Origin: Chitinophaga eiseniae | GTDB taxonomy: Bacteria; Bacteroidota; Bacteroidia; Chitinophagales; Chitinophagaceae | Assembly (NCBI RefSeq): GCF_012641265.1 | Contig: NZ_JABAHZ010000002.1 | Location: forward strand, 1,443,719-1,507,718 | Direction: 5' to 3' | DNA: 64,000 bases | Shown: piece after piece, positions 45,901 to 53,297 of the stretch | How positions within the stretch are numbered: the first letter of the stretch is position 1 | Layout of the letters: every line of letters begins with the position of its first letter | Made by a program: the position numbers and the translations under genes | The notes under the pieces: model-generated | Database searches by the model: none | What the model saw: only the letters and a program-made list of their open reading frames with translations | What the model was told of the DNA's origin: nothing

Positions 45901-46347
45901 TGGGACTCCGGTACCAACCCTGAATCTGATAACCAATACCGCTACGATGAAGTAGTAAATGGCTTAACCAATTATGTGGGTAAAGGCGTGAAAGTAGTGT
46001 CAGGTACGGTTGCCTACGACAACTTCGGCCATATCACCAGCGATACCCGTCAGTATGCAGAAAACGATACCAAAGTATCTTACCAGGATTATGCGCAGAA
46101 TTTCAGGGGAGGAGACAGAGGCATCCAGAAGAAATCATTCGTTAAAATCCGTGAGCTGTCTGTAGGATACCGTTTCCCGGCAGCTACCCTGGCCAGAACT
46201 GGTATTAAGAATGCGTCTGTATCCTTAATTGCCCAGAACCTGTTCCTCTTTACCAAATTCAAATTCTCAGATCCCGATGTAGATGATGAAAACCTGAACT
46301 CGCCTTCACAGCGTATGATAGGTGTCAATTTTAAAGTAGGGTTCTAA
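42997..46347 (+). CDS. SusC/RagA-family transporter with STN signalling domain
   Basis: This 1116-residue protein has a signal peptide (YPLIMVTAMSCCLQWSTAQ) and an STN domain (residues ~40-110: LITVINELEAKFDVRFSYNA). CarboxypepD_reg-like (GTVRDSLGNALPGVAVQVKG), plug (VSGLVIKNSTEFFAKPKVEL, LLVIDGVPYANMTLRDVPAD, YGSRATGGVLLITTKKG) and a barrel ending NFKVGF follow. The plug is shorter than in the first locus. Its sigma/FecR genes precede it and its SusD partner follows after 18 bp. The substrate is unknown. Confidence 0.96.
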   Translation: MKRMRSISYPLIMVTAMSCCLQWSTAQIAKAAVHDTTPATRPLITVINELEAKFDVRFSYNATLLRDKNVVMQSISSFQADNIEESLNKYIAPLGLVCKKINGKLYVLKAEVAGDTKIITTDVADVIQQQVTKGTVRDSLGNALPGVAVQVKGSSKGAVTDKEGRFAIDNVKEGDVLVFSLMGYTPKEYIVRGSQAVNMVLNDQAINIDQVVVTALGIKRQEKALGYAVQKVKGDAIQTVKGVDMATSLTGQVSGLVIKNSTEFFAKPKVELRGEDALLVIDGVPYANMTLRDVPADDIESLDVLKGPTASALYGSRATGGVLLITTKKGSGTGLTVNVNSTTMLQSGFLAIPKTQSSYGRGQNGKIDNDYVWGPRLDAGNTARDWNPQTKQFEDNRPLNAIGKNNLKNFMELGLITNNNINVAQSGKYGSFRASLNHIYNKGQFPNAKMNMYNFTLGGELKATEKFTLEGHMGVSKRMSPQIWGSGYGNQGYIYQLTMWTGAEYDIRQYRDYWKVPNKTQNWMYTNWYDNPYLIAYEKLDAIQQNTTNASLTGNYKFNSDLSLLVRIGYDVYSNKETKTNPTANIYSTRGGWNAKGLYNINNTWGWSINNDAILSYSKKLGDWNVEGMAGGTIYYFVNEGLIATTKNGLVSPTYFSLNGSVEAPTFSPSYKSKQVNSLFGRAAISWRNIVFLDATGRNDWNSTQPKASRSYFYPSIGSSVVLSEIFKMPAFTDMWKIRGSWATFKTPADIYDINRLYSTTTGAWNGANSASYSSKLQGASILPSSFRTWEIGTAAYLFKKRLNVDVAYFNKYYYNQQKFVPVSSSSGFDNTLINTGETYVRKGIEVTLSGTVIQKKAFQWVSTVNWSNQHRYYVNLDDVYSPKKPWVNKNARLDAFTDYYWLRDPNGNIIHSNGMPVESDYEQVFGYTDPKFSFGFINTFQIRHFTIGLNIDGRIGGLMYNYVYDKMWDSGTNPESDNQYRYDEVVNGLTNYVGKGVKVVSGTVAYDNFGHITSDTRQYAENDTKVSYQDYAQNFRGGDRGIQKKSFVKIRELSVGYRFPAATLARTGIKNASVSLIAQNLFLFTKFKFSDPDVDDENLNSPSQRMIGVNFKVGF

Positions 46348-46365
46348 TCTTTTACTGTCAAAGCA

Positions 46366-47934
46366 ATGCTCATGAAAAATTATTCACTGAAAAATATATT
46401 AGCAGTACCCCTGGGAGCAATAACGCTGCTGGCTGGCTGTTCCAAATTCGATAAAATCAATACTGATCCTAACCAAACTTCACAGGTAACTTCGGGCATG
46501 CTGGCTACGGGCATGATCCTGAACATTACCCGGAGCAGCATCAGTTCCACCAAGGGATTCATGCAGCCCTATCTGCTGGGCAAATACCTCACCTGGGGAG
46601 AAGGCCAGGAGAGTTTCCAATACAATAAATTCGGAAGAGCCAATTTCGATCGCCTCCTGCAACTGCGTAATATCCCGCCCATGCTCGCCTACGCAGAAGA
46701 CGACGGGCTGAGAAAATCCTACAGTGGCCTGGGACATTTTATCAGGGCCTGGCAGTTTTTCCAAACCACCATGCAGGTAGGGGATATTCCTTATTCCCAG
46801 GCAGGGAAGGGCGAATCGTCCAATATTATTCAACCGGCTTATGATACGCAGAAAGAGGTGTTCCTGGGCATATTAAATGAACTGGATAGTGCCAATATCT
46901 TATTGGCACAGGGGAAGAAGTTTGCCGGCGATCCCATTTACGCGGGGGAAGTCGACAACTGGCGCCGGCTCGCTAATAGCTTCCAGTTGCATGTGCTCAT
47001 GAACCTGTATAGGAAAACAAATGATCCGGATTTAAAGGTAATAGCGCGGTTTAACGACATCGTGGCCAACCGGCCGTTAATGCGCTCATACGCCGATAAT
47101 TTTGCCCTTACCTATACAGCGGCCGCAGGTCAGAACTACCCCTGGTCAGACGTACCCGCCGGTTCTGGTAACTCCTTTGTAAAATCAAATTACACAATGC
47201 TTTCTGCTACGTTAATAGATCCGCTGAAAGCCATGAAGGACCGCCGTTTATTCTATTATGCCAAACCTTCCCCGGTAAAAATTGCCGCAGGTAAATTGAT
47301 GACCGACTGGGATGCGTATGTGGGAGCAGAACCTTCCAACGCCTTCCCGGTGCTGCAAACCATGCGTGTGGGTAAAGACTATTCAGACCTGAACAACCGG
47401 TATGTAAACCTGGTGAATGCAGAGCCGGTAAGTCTTTTCAGTTACGCTGAATTGCAGTTTGTGCTGGCAGAAGCTGCGTTGCGCGGCTGGATTTCCACTG
47501 CCCCGGCACAAACCTACTATGCAGCTGGCATTACCAGCGCAATGAAATTTACTGCTGCTTATACGCCCGACCTGGAAGATTATCATCATAACATGAAAAT
47601 AGATGATAATTATATCCAGACTTATATAACAACCGTAGCGCTGACAGGTAGTGGGGATACGCAACTTCAGCAGATTATCCTGCAAAAATACCTGGCCGGC
47701 TTCCTCCAGGGAAGTAATTATAATGCCTGGTATGAGCATAGACGCACTGGTTATCCTGTATTTATCCTGAATGCAACTACCAACCTGAATACCCCTACCA
47801 CCCAGTTCCCGGTAAGGTGGTTATATCCGGCCAACGAGCTGAGTTTCAACAACGCCAATATGGATGCTGCTGTTCAGCGGCAGTTCGGTGGAAGTGATAA
47901 TGTGAATAGCGTGATGTGGCTGCTGAAAGATTAA
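46366..47934 (+). CDS. SusD-like lipoprotein (SusD-like_2 subgroup)
   Basis: The 522-residue protein has a lipoprotein signal (LAVPLGAITLLAGCSK, cysteine about residue 25) and the diagnostic KINTDPNQTSQVTS of the SusD-like_2 subgroup. This subgroup differs from the classical SusD proteins at 2944 and 26903. C-terminal features are FSYAELQFVLAEAALRGW, QKYLAGFLQGSNYNAWYEHR and FPVRWLYPANELSFN. It is the binding partner of the preceding SusC. It is followed immediately by a 28-bp-stem hairpin that ends the operon. Confidence 0.93.
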   Translation: MLMKNYSLKNILAVPLGAITLLAGCSKFDKINTDPNQTSQVTSGMLATGMILNITRSSISSTKGFMQPYLLGKYLTWGEGQESFQYNKFGRANFDRLLQLRNIPPMLAYAEDDGLRKSYSGLGHFIRAWQFFQTTMQVGDIPYSQAGKGESSNIIQPAYDTQKEVFLGILNELDSANILLAQGKKFAGDPIYAGEVDNWRRLANSFQLHVLMNLYRKTNDPDLKVIARFNDIVANRPLMRSYADNFALTYTAAAGQNYPWSDVPAGSGNSFVKSNYTMLSATLIDPLKAMKDRRLFYYAKPSPVKIAAGKLMTDWDAYVGAEPSNAFPVLQTMRVGKDYSDLNNRYVNLVNAEPVSLFSYAELQFVLAEAALRGWISTAPAQTYYAAGITSAMKFTAAYTPDLEDYHHNMKIDDNYIQTYITTVALTGSGDTQLQQIILQKYLAGFLQGSNYNAWYEHRRTGYPVFILNATTNLNTPTTQFPVRWLYPANELSFNNANMDAAVQRQFGGSDNVNSVMWLLKD

Positions 47935-47942
47935 TAAATGTG

Positions 47943-48000
47943 CTTTAAAACGCATAAAGGGCCCCGCGTTGTAACGCGGAGCCCTTTATGCGTTTTAAAG
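47943..48000 (+). terminator. Very long terminator hairpin after the SusCD operon
   Basis: The two 28-base arms (47943-47970 and 47973-48000) pair with one mismatch and a formal 2-base loop. The outer part is CTTTAAAACGCATAAAGGG and its complement. It starts 8 bp after the SusD stop, and no T-run beyond the stem is visible. Confidence 0.85.
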
Positions 48001-48009
48001 AGTATTTGC

Positions 48010-48254
48010 TTACTCTCTTTTATAAGTCAGTGTCATACCATCCACCATATCATCGGTGAATATGAGTGCTGGTGGTTTTGCTCTCCTCCGGATATACCAC
48101 CTTCAGCCTTGATAAGCAACCATTTTCCTTTCACGCCTTCCGGCGACGTAGATTTTTTGTTGCAGGCTATGGCAAGAAGACATAGCAGTACGGGGAGGAA
48201 GTAATATTTATTTTTTATACAGGGAAATTGACGATAAATAATGGTTGATAGCAA
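48010..48254 (-). pseudogene. Frameshifted or truncated small lipoprotein gene
   Basis: A lipoprotein leader (YYFLPVLLCLLAIACNKK) leads into VKGKWLLIKAEGGISG. In that frame the translation then becomes unlike any protein (GEQNHQHSYSPMIWWMV). Shifting by one base at about 48090 gives RAKPPALIFTDDMVDGMTL ending KRE at 48010, which fits the strand pattern of small Bacteroidota lipocalin-like lipoproteins. The gene therefore seems frameshifted; the start (TTG at 48254) is uncertain. A sequencing error is an alternative. Confidence 0.4.
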
Positions 48255-48399
48255 CTATTGGATCGTTTGTAAAGCGTGGAAAGGGGCGGAAATGTTACAG
48301 CTTTTGGGGAAGGATGTAAGCTGATAGGGGGAGAAAAAGCCACTTGACGTGGTAACACGTCATTCATCATATTTGAGAGAGGTACAAAAACAGGCTGCC

Positions 48400-48873
48400 T
48401 TAGTTCACTATCTTATTGGCGCAGCTGCTGCTGGCAAAGGCTTCCGGTTTTGCTTTAAAAGCGAAGCCCATACCCAGGATATAGCCCATTGCTTCCCGTA
48501 AAGCCAGGTTGCTTTTGAACTGAGGATTGGTATTGATATCAGCATGTACTTCCATGTCTACGTCATATTCTGTAAACAGGTCGCACAACTCATACGCAAT
48601 TTCAATACTCTTGGCTACTTCCACCAGCATGCGTTCTTTGATAGAATAGCGGTCCTTTGTTTTTTCATTGTGGATAAACATAAATCCGCCGTGACCTTCT
48701 CTCAGGAAAACGATCACCGTAGCGAATTCTGTATCCAGTCCTTTTACCTGGGAATCAGTACCAATGCACACTTTCAGACGAAACCCCTTGGCAGTTTCGC
48801 GAACAATGGCTTGCCTTACTTCTTCCTTGACCGGAAGGTGGATAACCTCTCCATTAAATCTTCTCCATTGCAT
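48400..48873 (-). CDS. YkuK-like RNase H-fold protein (DUF458)
   Basis: From MQWRRFNGEVIHLPV the protein is 157 residues; a longer frame upstream is not family-like. It shows the DUF458 pattern: LKVCIGTDSQVKGLDTEF with the first acidic residue, IVFLREGHGGFMFIHNEKT, and DVDMEVHADINTNPQFKS with further acidic residues. This is a predicted RNase H-like metal site of unknown substrate. Family members are widespread in Firmicutes and Bacteroidota without a defined role. Cytosolic. No operon partner is evident. Confidence 0.85.
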   Translation of the reverse strand: MQWRRFNGEVIHLPVKEEVRQAIVRETAKGFRLKVCIGTDSQVKGLDTEFATVIVFLREGHGGFMFIHNEKTKDRYSIKERMLVEVAKSIEIAYELCDLFTEYDVDMEVHADINTNPQFKSNLALREAMGYILGMGFAFKAKPEAFASSSCANKIVN

Positions 48874-49013
48874 AAATGTATAGTTAAAGGGTGAACATGC
48901 AACTTGGGTAATGCTTATAATGCCTGCCTGATGAAGTAATGCCATGCGCTAATGGGGTCAAACAATATGGGATGCGTTCATTGGGGGGATAAAAGCAGTA
49001 GATACGAATATAC

Positions 49014-49042
49014 GAAAAAGCTGTCAGCATTAACTAACAGCC
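49014..49042 (-). terminator. Weak terminator of the CoA-binding gene
   Basis: The arms GCTGT/ACAGC have a 12-nt loop and are followed on the minus strand by TTTTT. It lies about 40 bp after the stop of the CoA-binding gene. Confidence 0.45.
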
Positions 49043-49077
49043 GGTATTAAAAAAAGAAGAAGATTGGGGAGATGAAA

Positions 49078-49455
49078 TTAAAATTGTCCGGTACTTAGTA
49101 AGACCAGTGTACACGCTTCCACAGGTTCTATCTGATGTTCCCTGGCAATGTCCGCCAGTTCTGCGTTTTCGGCGCCTGGGTTAAAAATAATGCGCCGGGG
49201 ATGCAGCTGCAGGATATAATCATAATATTCCCGTTGAATGGTAGGATTCAGGTACAAAGTAACTGTATCTACCTGTTCCAGCGCCGGGTGGGCCGTAATA
49301 ACCGGGATATCGCCTATCTGGGCAGCGCGGTTCCCGATAGCCACTACCGGGTGCCCCTTGGCAGTAAGCCGGTTAACCGCCATGTTACTATATCTTTCCG
49401 GGTTGGGCGAGGCGCCCAGTACTACCGTAAATTTTTTATCATTGTTGGTGTCCAT
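49078..49455 (-). CDS. CoA-binding domain protein (YccU-like)
   Basis: The 125-residue protein is a single CoA-binding Rossmann domain: FTVVLGASPNPERYSNMAVN, GHPVVAIGNRAAQIGDIPVI, VDTVTLYLNPTIQREYYDYI, PRRIIFNPGAENAELADIA. It resembles the N-terminal part of succinyl-CoA ligase-type proteins but stands alone. The precise role is unknown. It is 18 bp after the TIGR01777 epimerase gene on the same strand and likely co-transcribed. Confidence 0.88.
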   Translation of the reverse strand: MDTNNDKKFTVVLGASPNPERYSNMAVNRLTAKGHPVVAIGNRAAQIGDIPVITAHPALEQVDTVTLYLNPTIQREYYDYILQLHPRRIIFNPGAENAELADIAREHQIEPVEACTLVLLSTGQF

Positions 49456-49473
49456 ACAGCTAATGTACGTATT

Positions 49474-50421
49474 TCAGTACAAGTGGTAAGCGCTCCGGGG
49501 CAAATGGGCCAGGATATCTTCACAGGCGGATTTTACCTCTGGAAAAGCAAATACAAATCCCTCCTGCAAAGCCCGGCTGGGTAGCACCCACCTGCTTTTG
49601 AGTAATAATTCCGTTTCCGTACCTATCAATGCTGCGCCTATTTTCAGCAAAGGAGCTGGCGCCGGTAATCCAAACGGGTGCGAAGCCGCTTCCCGCAATG
49701 TTTTCATAAATATCCGGTTGGTAACAGGAAAAGGCGCCGTACCGTTATACACGCCCTCACTATGATCATTTTCGTATAGCCACGCTATCATCCGGCATAC
49801 ATCGGTAATATGGATCCAGGTGTACATCTGCCTGCCGCTGCCCTGGTAGCCACCCAGCCCGAATTTTACCAGCCGGAGATAGGGCTGCATAACGCCGCCG
49901 TTTTCCCAGCCCAGGGTAATGCCTATACGAAGAACGATTTTTCGTGTATGCGGCAGCGTAATATCGTTAAACGCCTGTTCCCATTGTTTGCATACCTGTA
50001 CGGAGAAATCATTCGCTATCTCCCCGTTAAATTCATCCATGGGCCGGTCCTCCGCGTGCCGGTAAATGGTAGCGCTGCTGGCATTGATCCATACGGCAGG
50101 AGGATTTTTTAGTGTCCGGATGGCCGCTCCCAGCGCCCGCGTAGCATTTACCCGGCTCTCCAGGATGATGCGTTTATTAGTGGTATTATACCGGCAGTTG
50201 ACACTTTTTCCTGTGAGATTAATAAGCAGGTCGGCGTTTTCCAGTGCTTCACACCATGTGCCAGGGTTTTTAGCATCCCATTGCACATAACTGATACGGC
50301 CAGTTGCCGGGCGTACCCCTCGGGTAAGAATAATAATGTCATTATGTTTTCCAAAACAGGCGGCCAGGCTTTTACCAATGAAGCCAGTACCTGCCGCAAT
50401 AACAATACGCTTATTTTCCAT
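49474..50421 (-). CDS. TIGR01777-family NAD(P)-dependent epimerase/oxidoreductase
   Basis: The 315-residue protein has the Rossmann motif IVIAAGTGFIGKSLAACFGK and the SDR-extended motifs LLINLTGKSVNCRYNTTNK and WINASSATIYRHAEDRPMDE. The C-terminal DUF1731 region (FPVTNRIFMKTLREAASHPF, LLLKSRWVLPSRALQEGFVF) completes it. The family (SulA/YfcH-like) lacks a defined substrate. It sits between a small membrane protein (5 bp) and a CoA-binding protein (18 bp), so the three probably form an operon with the GbsR regulator upstream. Confidence 0.92.
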   Translation of the reverse strand: MENKRIVIAAGTGFIGKSLAACFGKHNDIIILTRGVRPATGRISYVQWDAKNPGTWCEALENADLLINLTGKSVNCRYNTTNKRIILESRVNATRALGAAIRTLKNPPAVWINASSATIYRHAEDRPMDEFNGEIANDFSVQVCKQWEQAFNDITLPHTRKIVLRIGITLGWENGGVMQPYLRLVKFGLGGYQGSGRQMYTWIHITDVCRMIAWLYENDHSEGVYNGTAPFPVTNRIFMKTLREAASHPFGLPAPAPLLKIGAALIGTETELLLKSRWVLPSRALQEGFVFAFPEVKSACEDILAHLPRSAYHLY

Positions 50422-50426
50422 GATGT

Positions 50427-50819
50427 TTATTTTAGGGGTAGTTGCTCCGGCACAAATATTCTCCGGATGTTCAGAACAGTTATCAGGGTAATTAACAACG
50501 GCACTAGTACTTCGCCGGTGAGCAGGATAAAGAAGATAATGGCATAAAAGAAGCCGGGAAATGCGTCACAATTCATGCCCGCCACTGTTAACAGTAACAA
50601 GCAGCTATAGCCAATGAATGCCCAATGGAAAAAGTGCAGGACATAGTTGGTGGGCCATTTTTTTTCATGCACAATGCTGATAACGGCGCTCAATAGCTGC
50701 CAGGCAACGAGCGCATAAAGTACCGGCAGGAAAAGATCGGTATCTATGAAAAACAGGCATACCCCCACGGCATAAAGTAAGCCCTGAAGAGTACCATTTA
50801 TAATAATGAAAGGTTTCAT
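50427..50819 (-). CDS. Small membrane protein, unknown
   Basis: This 130-residue protein has four predicted membrane helices at about residues 7-24, 30-48, 60-80 and 88-115 (LLYAVGVCLFFI, LFLPVLYALVAWQLLSAVI, FHWAFIGYSCLLLLTVAGMN, FFYAIIFFILLTGEVLVPLL). The loop between helices 2 and 3 carries HEKKWPTNYVLHFFHW. No known family is recognised. It starts 62 bp after the GbsR gene and precedes the epimerase gene by 5 bp. Confidence 0.75.
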   Translation of the reverse strand: MKPFIIINGTLQGLLYAVGVCLFFIDTDLFLPVLYALVAWQLLSAVISIVHEKKWPTNYVLHFFHWAFIGYSCLLLLTVAGMNCDAFPGFFYAIIFFILLTGEVLVPLLITLITVLNIRRIFVPEQLPLK

Positions 50820-50880
50820 TTTTATTTTTTTTGTTAATTCGGAATTTTCAGAAAAAATTGAAATATTGCCACAAAAAAAA

Positions 50881-51387
50881 TTACTTGATGAGTTTCAACA
50901 AGCTGCTGTAGAACCAGCTTTCTTCCGATTTGATAAACGCGCTAATGGTTTTATCGGTTTGCTGGGCAAACTTGGTAATATTGGAGATAGAGTCTTTGAA
51001 GGCTTTCATTTCCTTGTCTTTGGGGTCGCCTTCGGCCTGCTGCAGCTGTTGCAGCACTTTCATGATGGGATCCAGCTCGCGTTTCTTTCTTTCGCGGGCA
51101 ATATAAGTGGCCACTTTCCAGATGTCTTTTTCTGCTACAAAATACTCCTTCCTTTCACCGGGAATAAGGATGCGCTCTACCAGGCCCCAGTTAATCAGCT
51201 CCCGGACGTTCATATTGGTATTACCCCTGGAAATATTGAGTTGCTCCATGATATCGTCTGCACTCAACGGATCCGGCATAATCAGTAATAACGCGTGAAT
51301 CTGCGCCATGGTGCGGTTAATGCCCCATTGTGCGCCTAAAGACCCCCAGGTTTGAATAAACTGCGCTTTTGCTTCCGGTAAGTTCAT
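50881..51387 (-). CDS. GbsR/MarR-family transcriptional regulator
   Basis: The 168-residue protein has the GbsR pattern: FIQTWGSLGAQWGINRTMAQ, then the winged helix (LSADDIMEQLNISRGNTNMN, VRELINWGLVERILIPGERK), followed by helices ending in YSSLLKLIK. GbsR proteins are MarR-like and bind choline or related ligands; Bacteroidota members often control small membrane-protein genes. It is first in a run with a membrane protein, epimerase and CoA-binding gene, which it may regulate. Confidence 0.9.
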   Translation of the reverse strand: MNLPEAKAQFIQTWGSLGAQWGINRTMAQIHALLLIMPDPLSADDIMEQLNISRGNTNMNVRELINWGLVERILIPGERKEYFVAEKDIWKVATYIARERKKRELDPIMKVLQQLQQAEGDPKDKEMKAFKDSISNITKFAQQTDKTISAFIKSEESWFYSSLLKLIK

Positions 51388-51500
51388 GAAGGTGTTGTTT
51401 TTATAGCGGTTGACAATTTATAAAGCCAAATGTATGTCATGTTTTTGAACTTTCAAAAGATATTGAAACATTTTTACGCGCCAATGACGGGCGAAGGAAT

Positions 51501-51530
51501 AAAAAAGGCGGAGCACATGCTCCGCCTTCC
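51501..51530 (-). terminator. Rho-independent terminator of the E2 gene
   Basis: The perfect stem AAGGCGGAGCA/TGCTCCGCCTT is followed on the minus strand by a run of six T. It lies 20 bp after the dihydrolipoamide acetyltransferase stop. Confidence 0.9.
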
Positions 51531-51550
51531 TGTATAGCTTATTATTTCGA

Positions 51551-53179
51551 TTATACCAGCATCGTTACCGGGTTTTCCAGGAAACCTTTCAGGGTAGCCA
51601 GGAAACGGGCGCCCACGGCTCCATCCACACTTCTGTGGTCGCAGCTCATGGTCAGCTTCATGATATTGGCAGTTTTGATCTGTCCTTTTTCCACAACAGC
51701 AGTTTCCTTGATACCACCTACTGCCAGGATCGCTGAATCCGGCGGATTGATGATCGCAGTGAATTCGTCGATACCCAGCATACCCAGGTTGGAGATGCTG
51801 AAAGTATTACCACTGAATTCCTGTGGTTGTAATTTTTTGTTCTTGGCTTTGTCGTACAGGCTCTTTGCCTCGGTAGCAATCTGGCTCAGTGTTTTCTGAT
51901 CAGCAAAGCGGATTACCGGAACAATCAGACCATCTTCAATCGCTACGGCAGAACCGATGTGAATATGCTGGTTCTGACGGATATAATCACCCATCCAGCT
52001 GCTGTTTACATCCGGATGCTGACGCAGTGCCATGGCAGATGCCTTGATCACCATGTCATTGAAGGAAATCTTAACAGGGGAAATTTCGTTGATCGCTTTA
52101 CGCGCGTCCATGGCTTTATCCATGTTTACGTCTATCTTCAGATAGAAGTGAGGAGCGCTGAACTTGCTCTCGCTGAGGCGTCTGGCAATTACCTGGCGCA
52201 TTTTGGTCAGCGGAACATCGGTGAAACCTTCCTGGCCGGCAGGTACAAAGGCCGGAGCTGCAGGGGCAGCAGTAGCTTGGGCTGCAGGAGCCGCTTTCGC
52301 CGCAGGAACAAAGTTATCCACATCTTTTTTTACAATACGGCCACCATCACCGCTACCAGGTACCTGGTTGATATCGATACCTTTTTCCTCTGCCAGCTTT
52401 TTAGCCAGTGGAGAAGCTTTCACACGACCGTCGGTATTATTGGCAGCAACGACAGGAGCAGCCTGTGGTGCAGGTGTCGCGGTGGTACCATTCTGGGCAG
52501 CGGGAGCAGCAGCGGCAACCGGAGCGCCACTTTCAGCCGCCAGGATCGCATCCACATTGGTTCCAGCCTTGCCTACAATGGCGATAATGCCGTTAACTTT
52601 GGCAGCATCCCCTTCTTTAACACCAATATATAATAAAGTACCGTCGGCATAACCGATAACTTCCATGGTAGCCTTGTCGGTTTCCACTTCTGCCAGTACA
52701 TCATCACTTTTTACTACATCGCCTACTTTCTTGTTCCAGGCAACTATTTTACCTTCTGTCATGGTATCGCTCAACAGCGGCATACGGATAACAGTGGCAT
52801 TTTTCAGTGCTTCTTTCAACGCAGCATCATCAGCTGGTGCAGCAGCAGCGGGAGCAGCCTGTGGTGCAGGTGCCGCGGCAGCCGGCGCAGGAGCAGCAGT
52901 CGCTTCTTTTTTATCCTCCAGCAGAGAACTATAGTCTTCTCCCGGTTTACCTACAATAGCAATAATTCCGTTAACTTTAGCTGCCTTCCCTTTCTCTACA
53001 CCAATGTACAGGAGGGTTCCTTCTACATAACCCATCACCTCCATCGTTGCTTTATCCGTTTCCACTTCAGCTATAACATCGTCTGCCTTTACTGTATCGC
53101 CCACCTTTTTATGCCATTCCGCAATCACCCCTTCCGTCATCGTATCACTCAAAAGGGGCATTCTGATAACTTCTGCCAT
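51551..53179 (-). CDS. Pyruvate dehydrogenase E2 (dihydrolipoamide acetyltransferase), two lipoyl domains
   Basis: This 542-residue protein has two lipoyl domains (residues ~1-80 and ~130-205), each with VIRMPLLSDTMTEG and the lipoylated Lys in ETDKATMEV (K43 and K169). Alanine/proline-rich linkers join them. A peripheral-subunit binding domain (VKASPLAKKLAEEKGIDINQ) follows, and the catalytic domain ends with DHRSVDG (H515 and D519). It transfers acetyl from lipoamide to CoA within the pyruvate dehydrogenase complex. E1 and E3 genes are not adjacent. A strong terminator follows. Confidence 0.94.
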   Translation of the reverse strand: MAEVIRMPLLSDTMTEGVIAEWHKKVGDTVKADDVIAEVETDKATMEVMGYVEGTLLYIGVEKGKAAKVNGIIAIVGKPGEDYSSLLEDKKEATAAPAPAAAAPAPQAAPAAAAPADDAALKEALKNATVIRMPLLSDTMTEGKIVAWNKKVGDVVKSDDVLAEVETDKATMEVIGYADGTLLYIGVKEGDAAKVNGIIAIVGKAGTNVDAILAAESGAPVAAAAPAAQNGTTATPAPQAAPVVAANNTDGRVKASPLAKKLAEEKGIDINQVPGSGDGGRIVKKDVDNFVPAAKAAPAAQATAAPAAPAFVPAGQEGFTDVPLTKMRQVIARRLSESKFSAPHFYLKIDVNMDKAMDARKAINEISPVKISFNDMVIKASAMALRQHPDVNSSWMGDYIRQNQHIHIGSAVAIEDGLIVPVIRFADQKTLSQIATEAKSLYDKAKNKKLQPQEFSGNTFSISNLGMLGIDEFTAIINPPDSAILAVGGIKETAVVEKGQIKTANIMKLTMSCDHRSVDGAVGARFLATLKGFLENPVTMLV

Positions 53180-53297
53180 AGTGTTTTATTCAAAATTTTG
53201 TTCAAACCTACATGTTTTTGCGCAAAAACGCAAAGAAGGAAGTGTAAACTGTTTAAAAATGTCTATCTATCGTTAATATTTAATTATATGCATTTGC

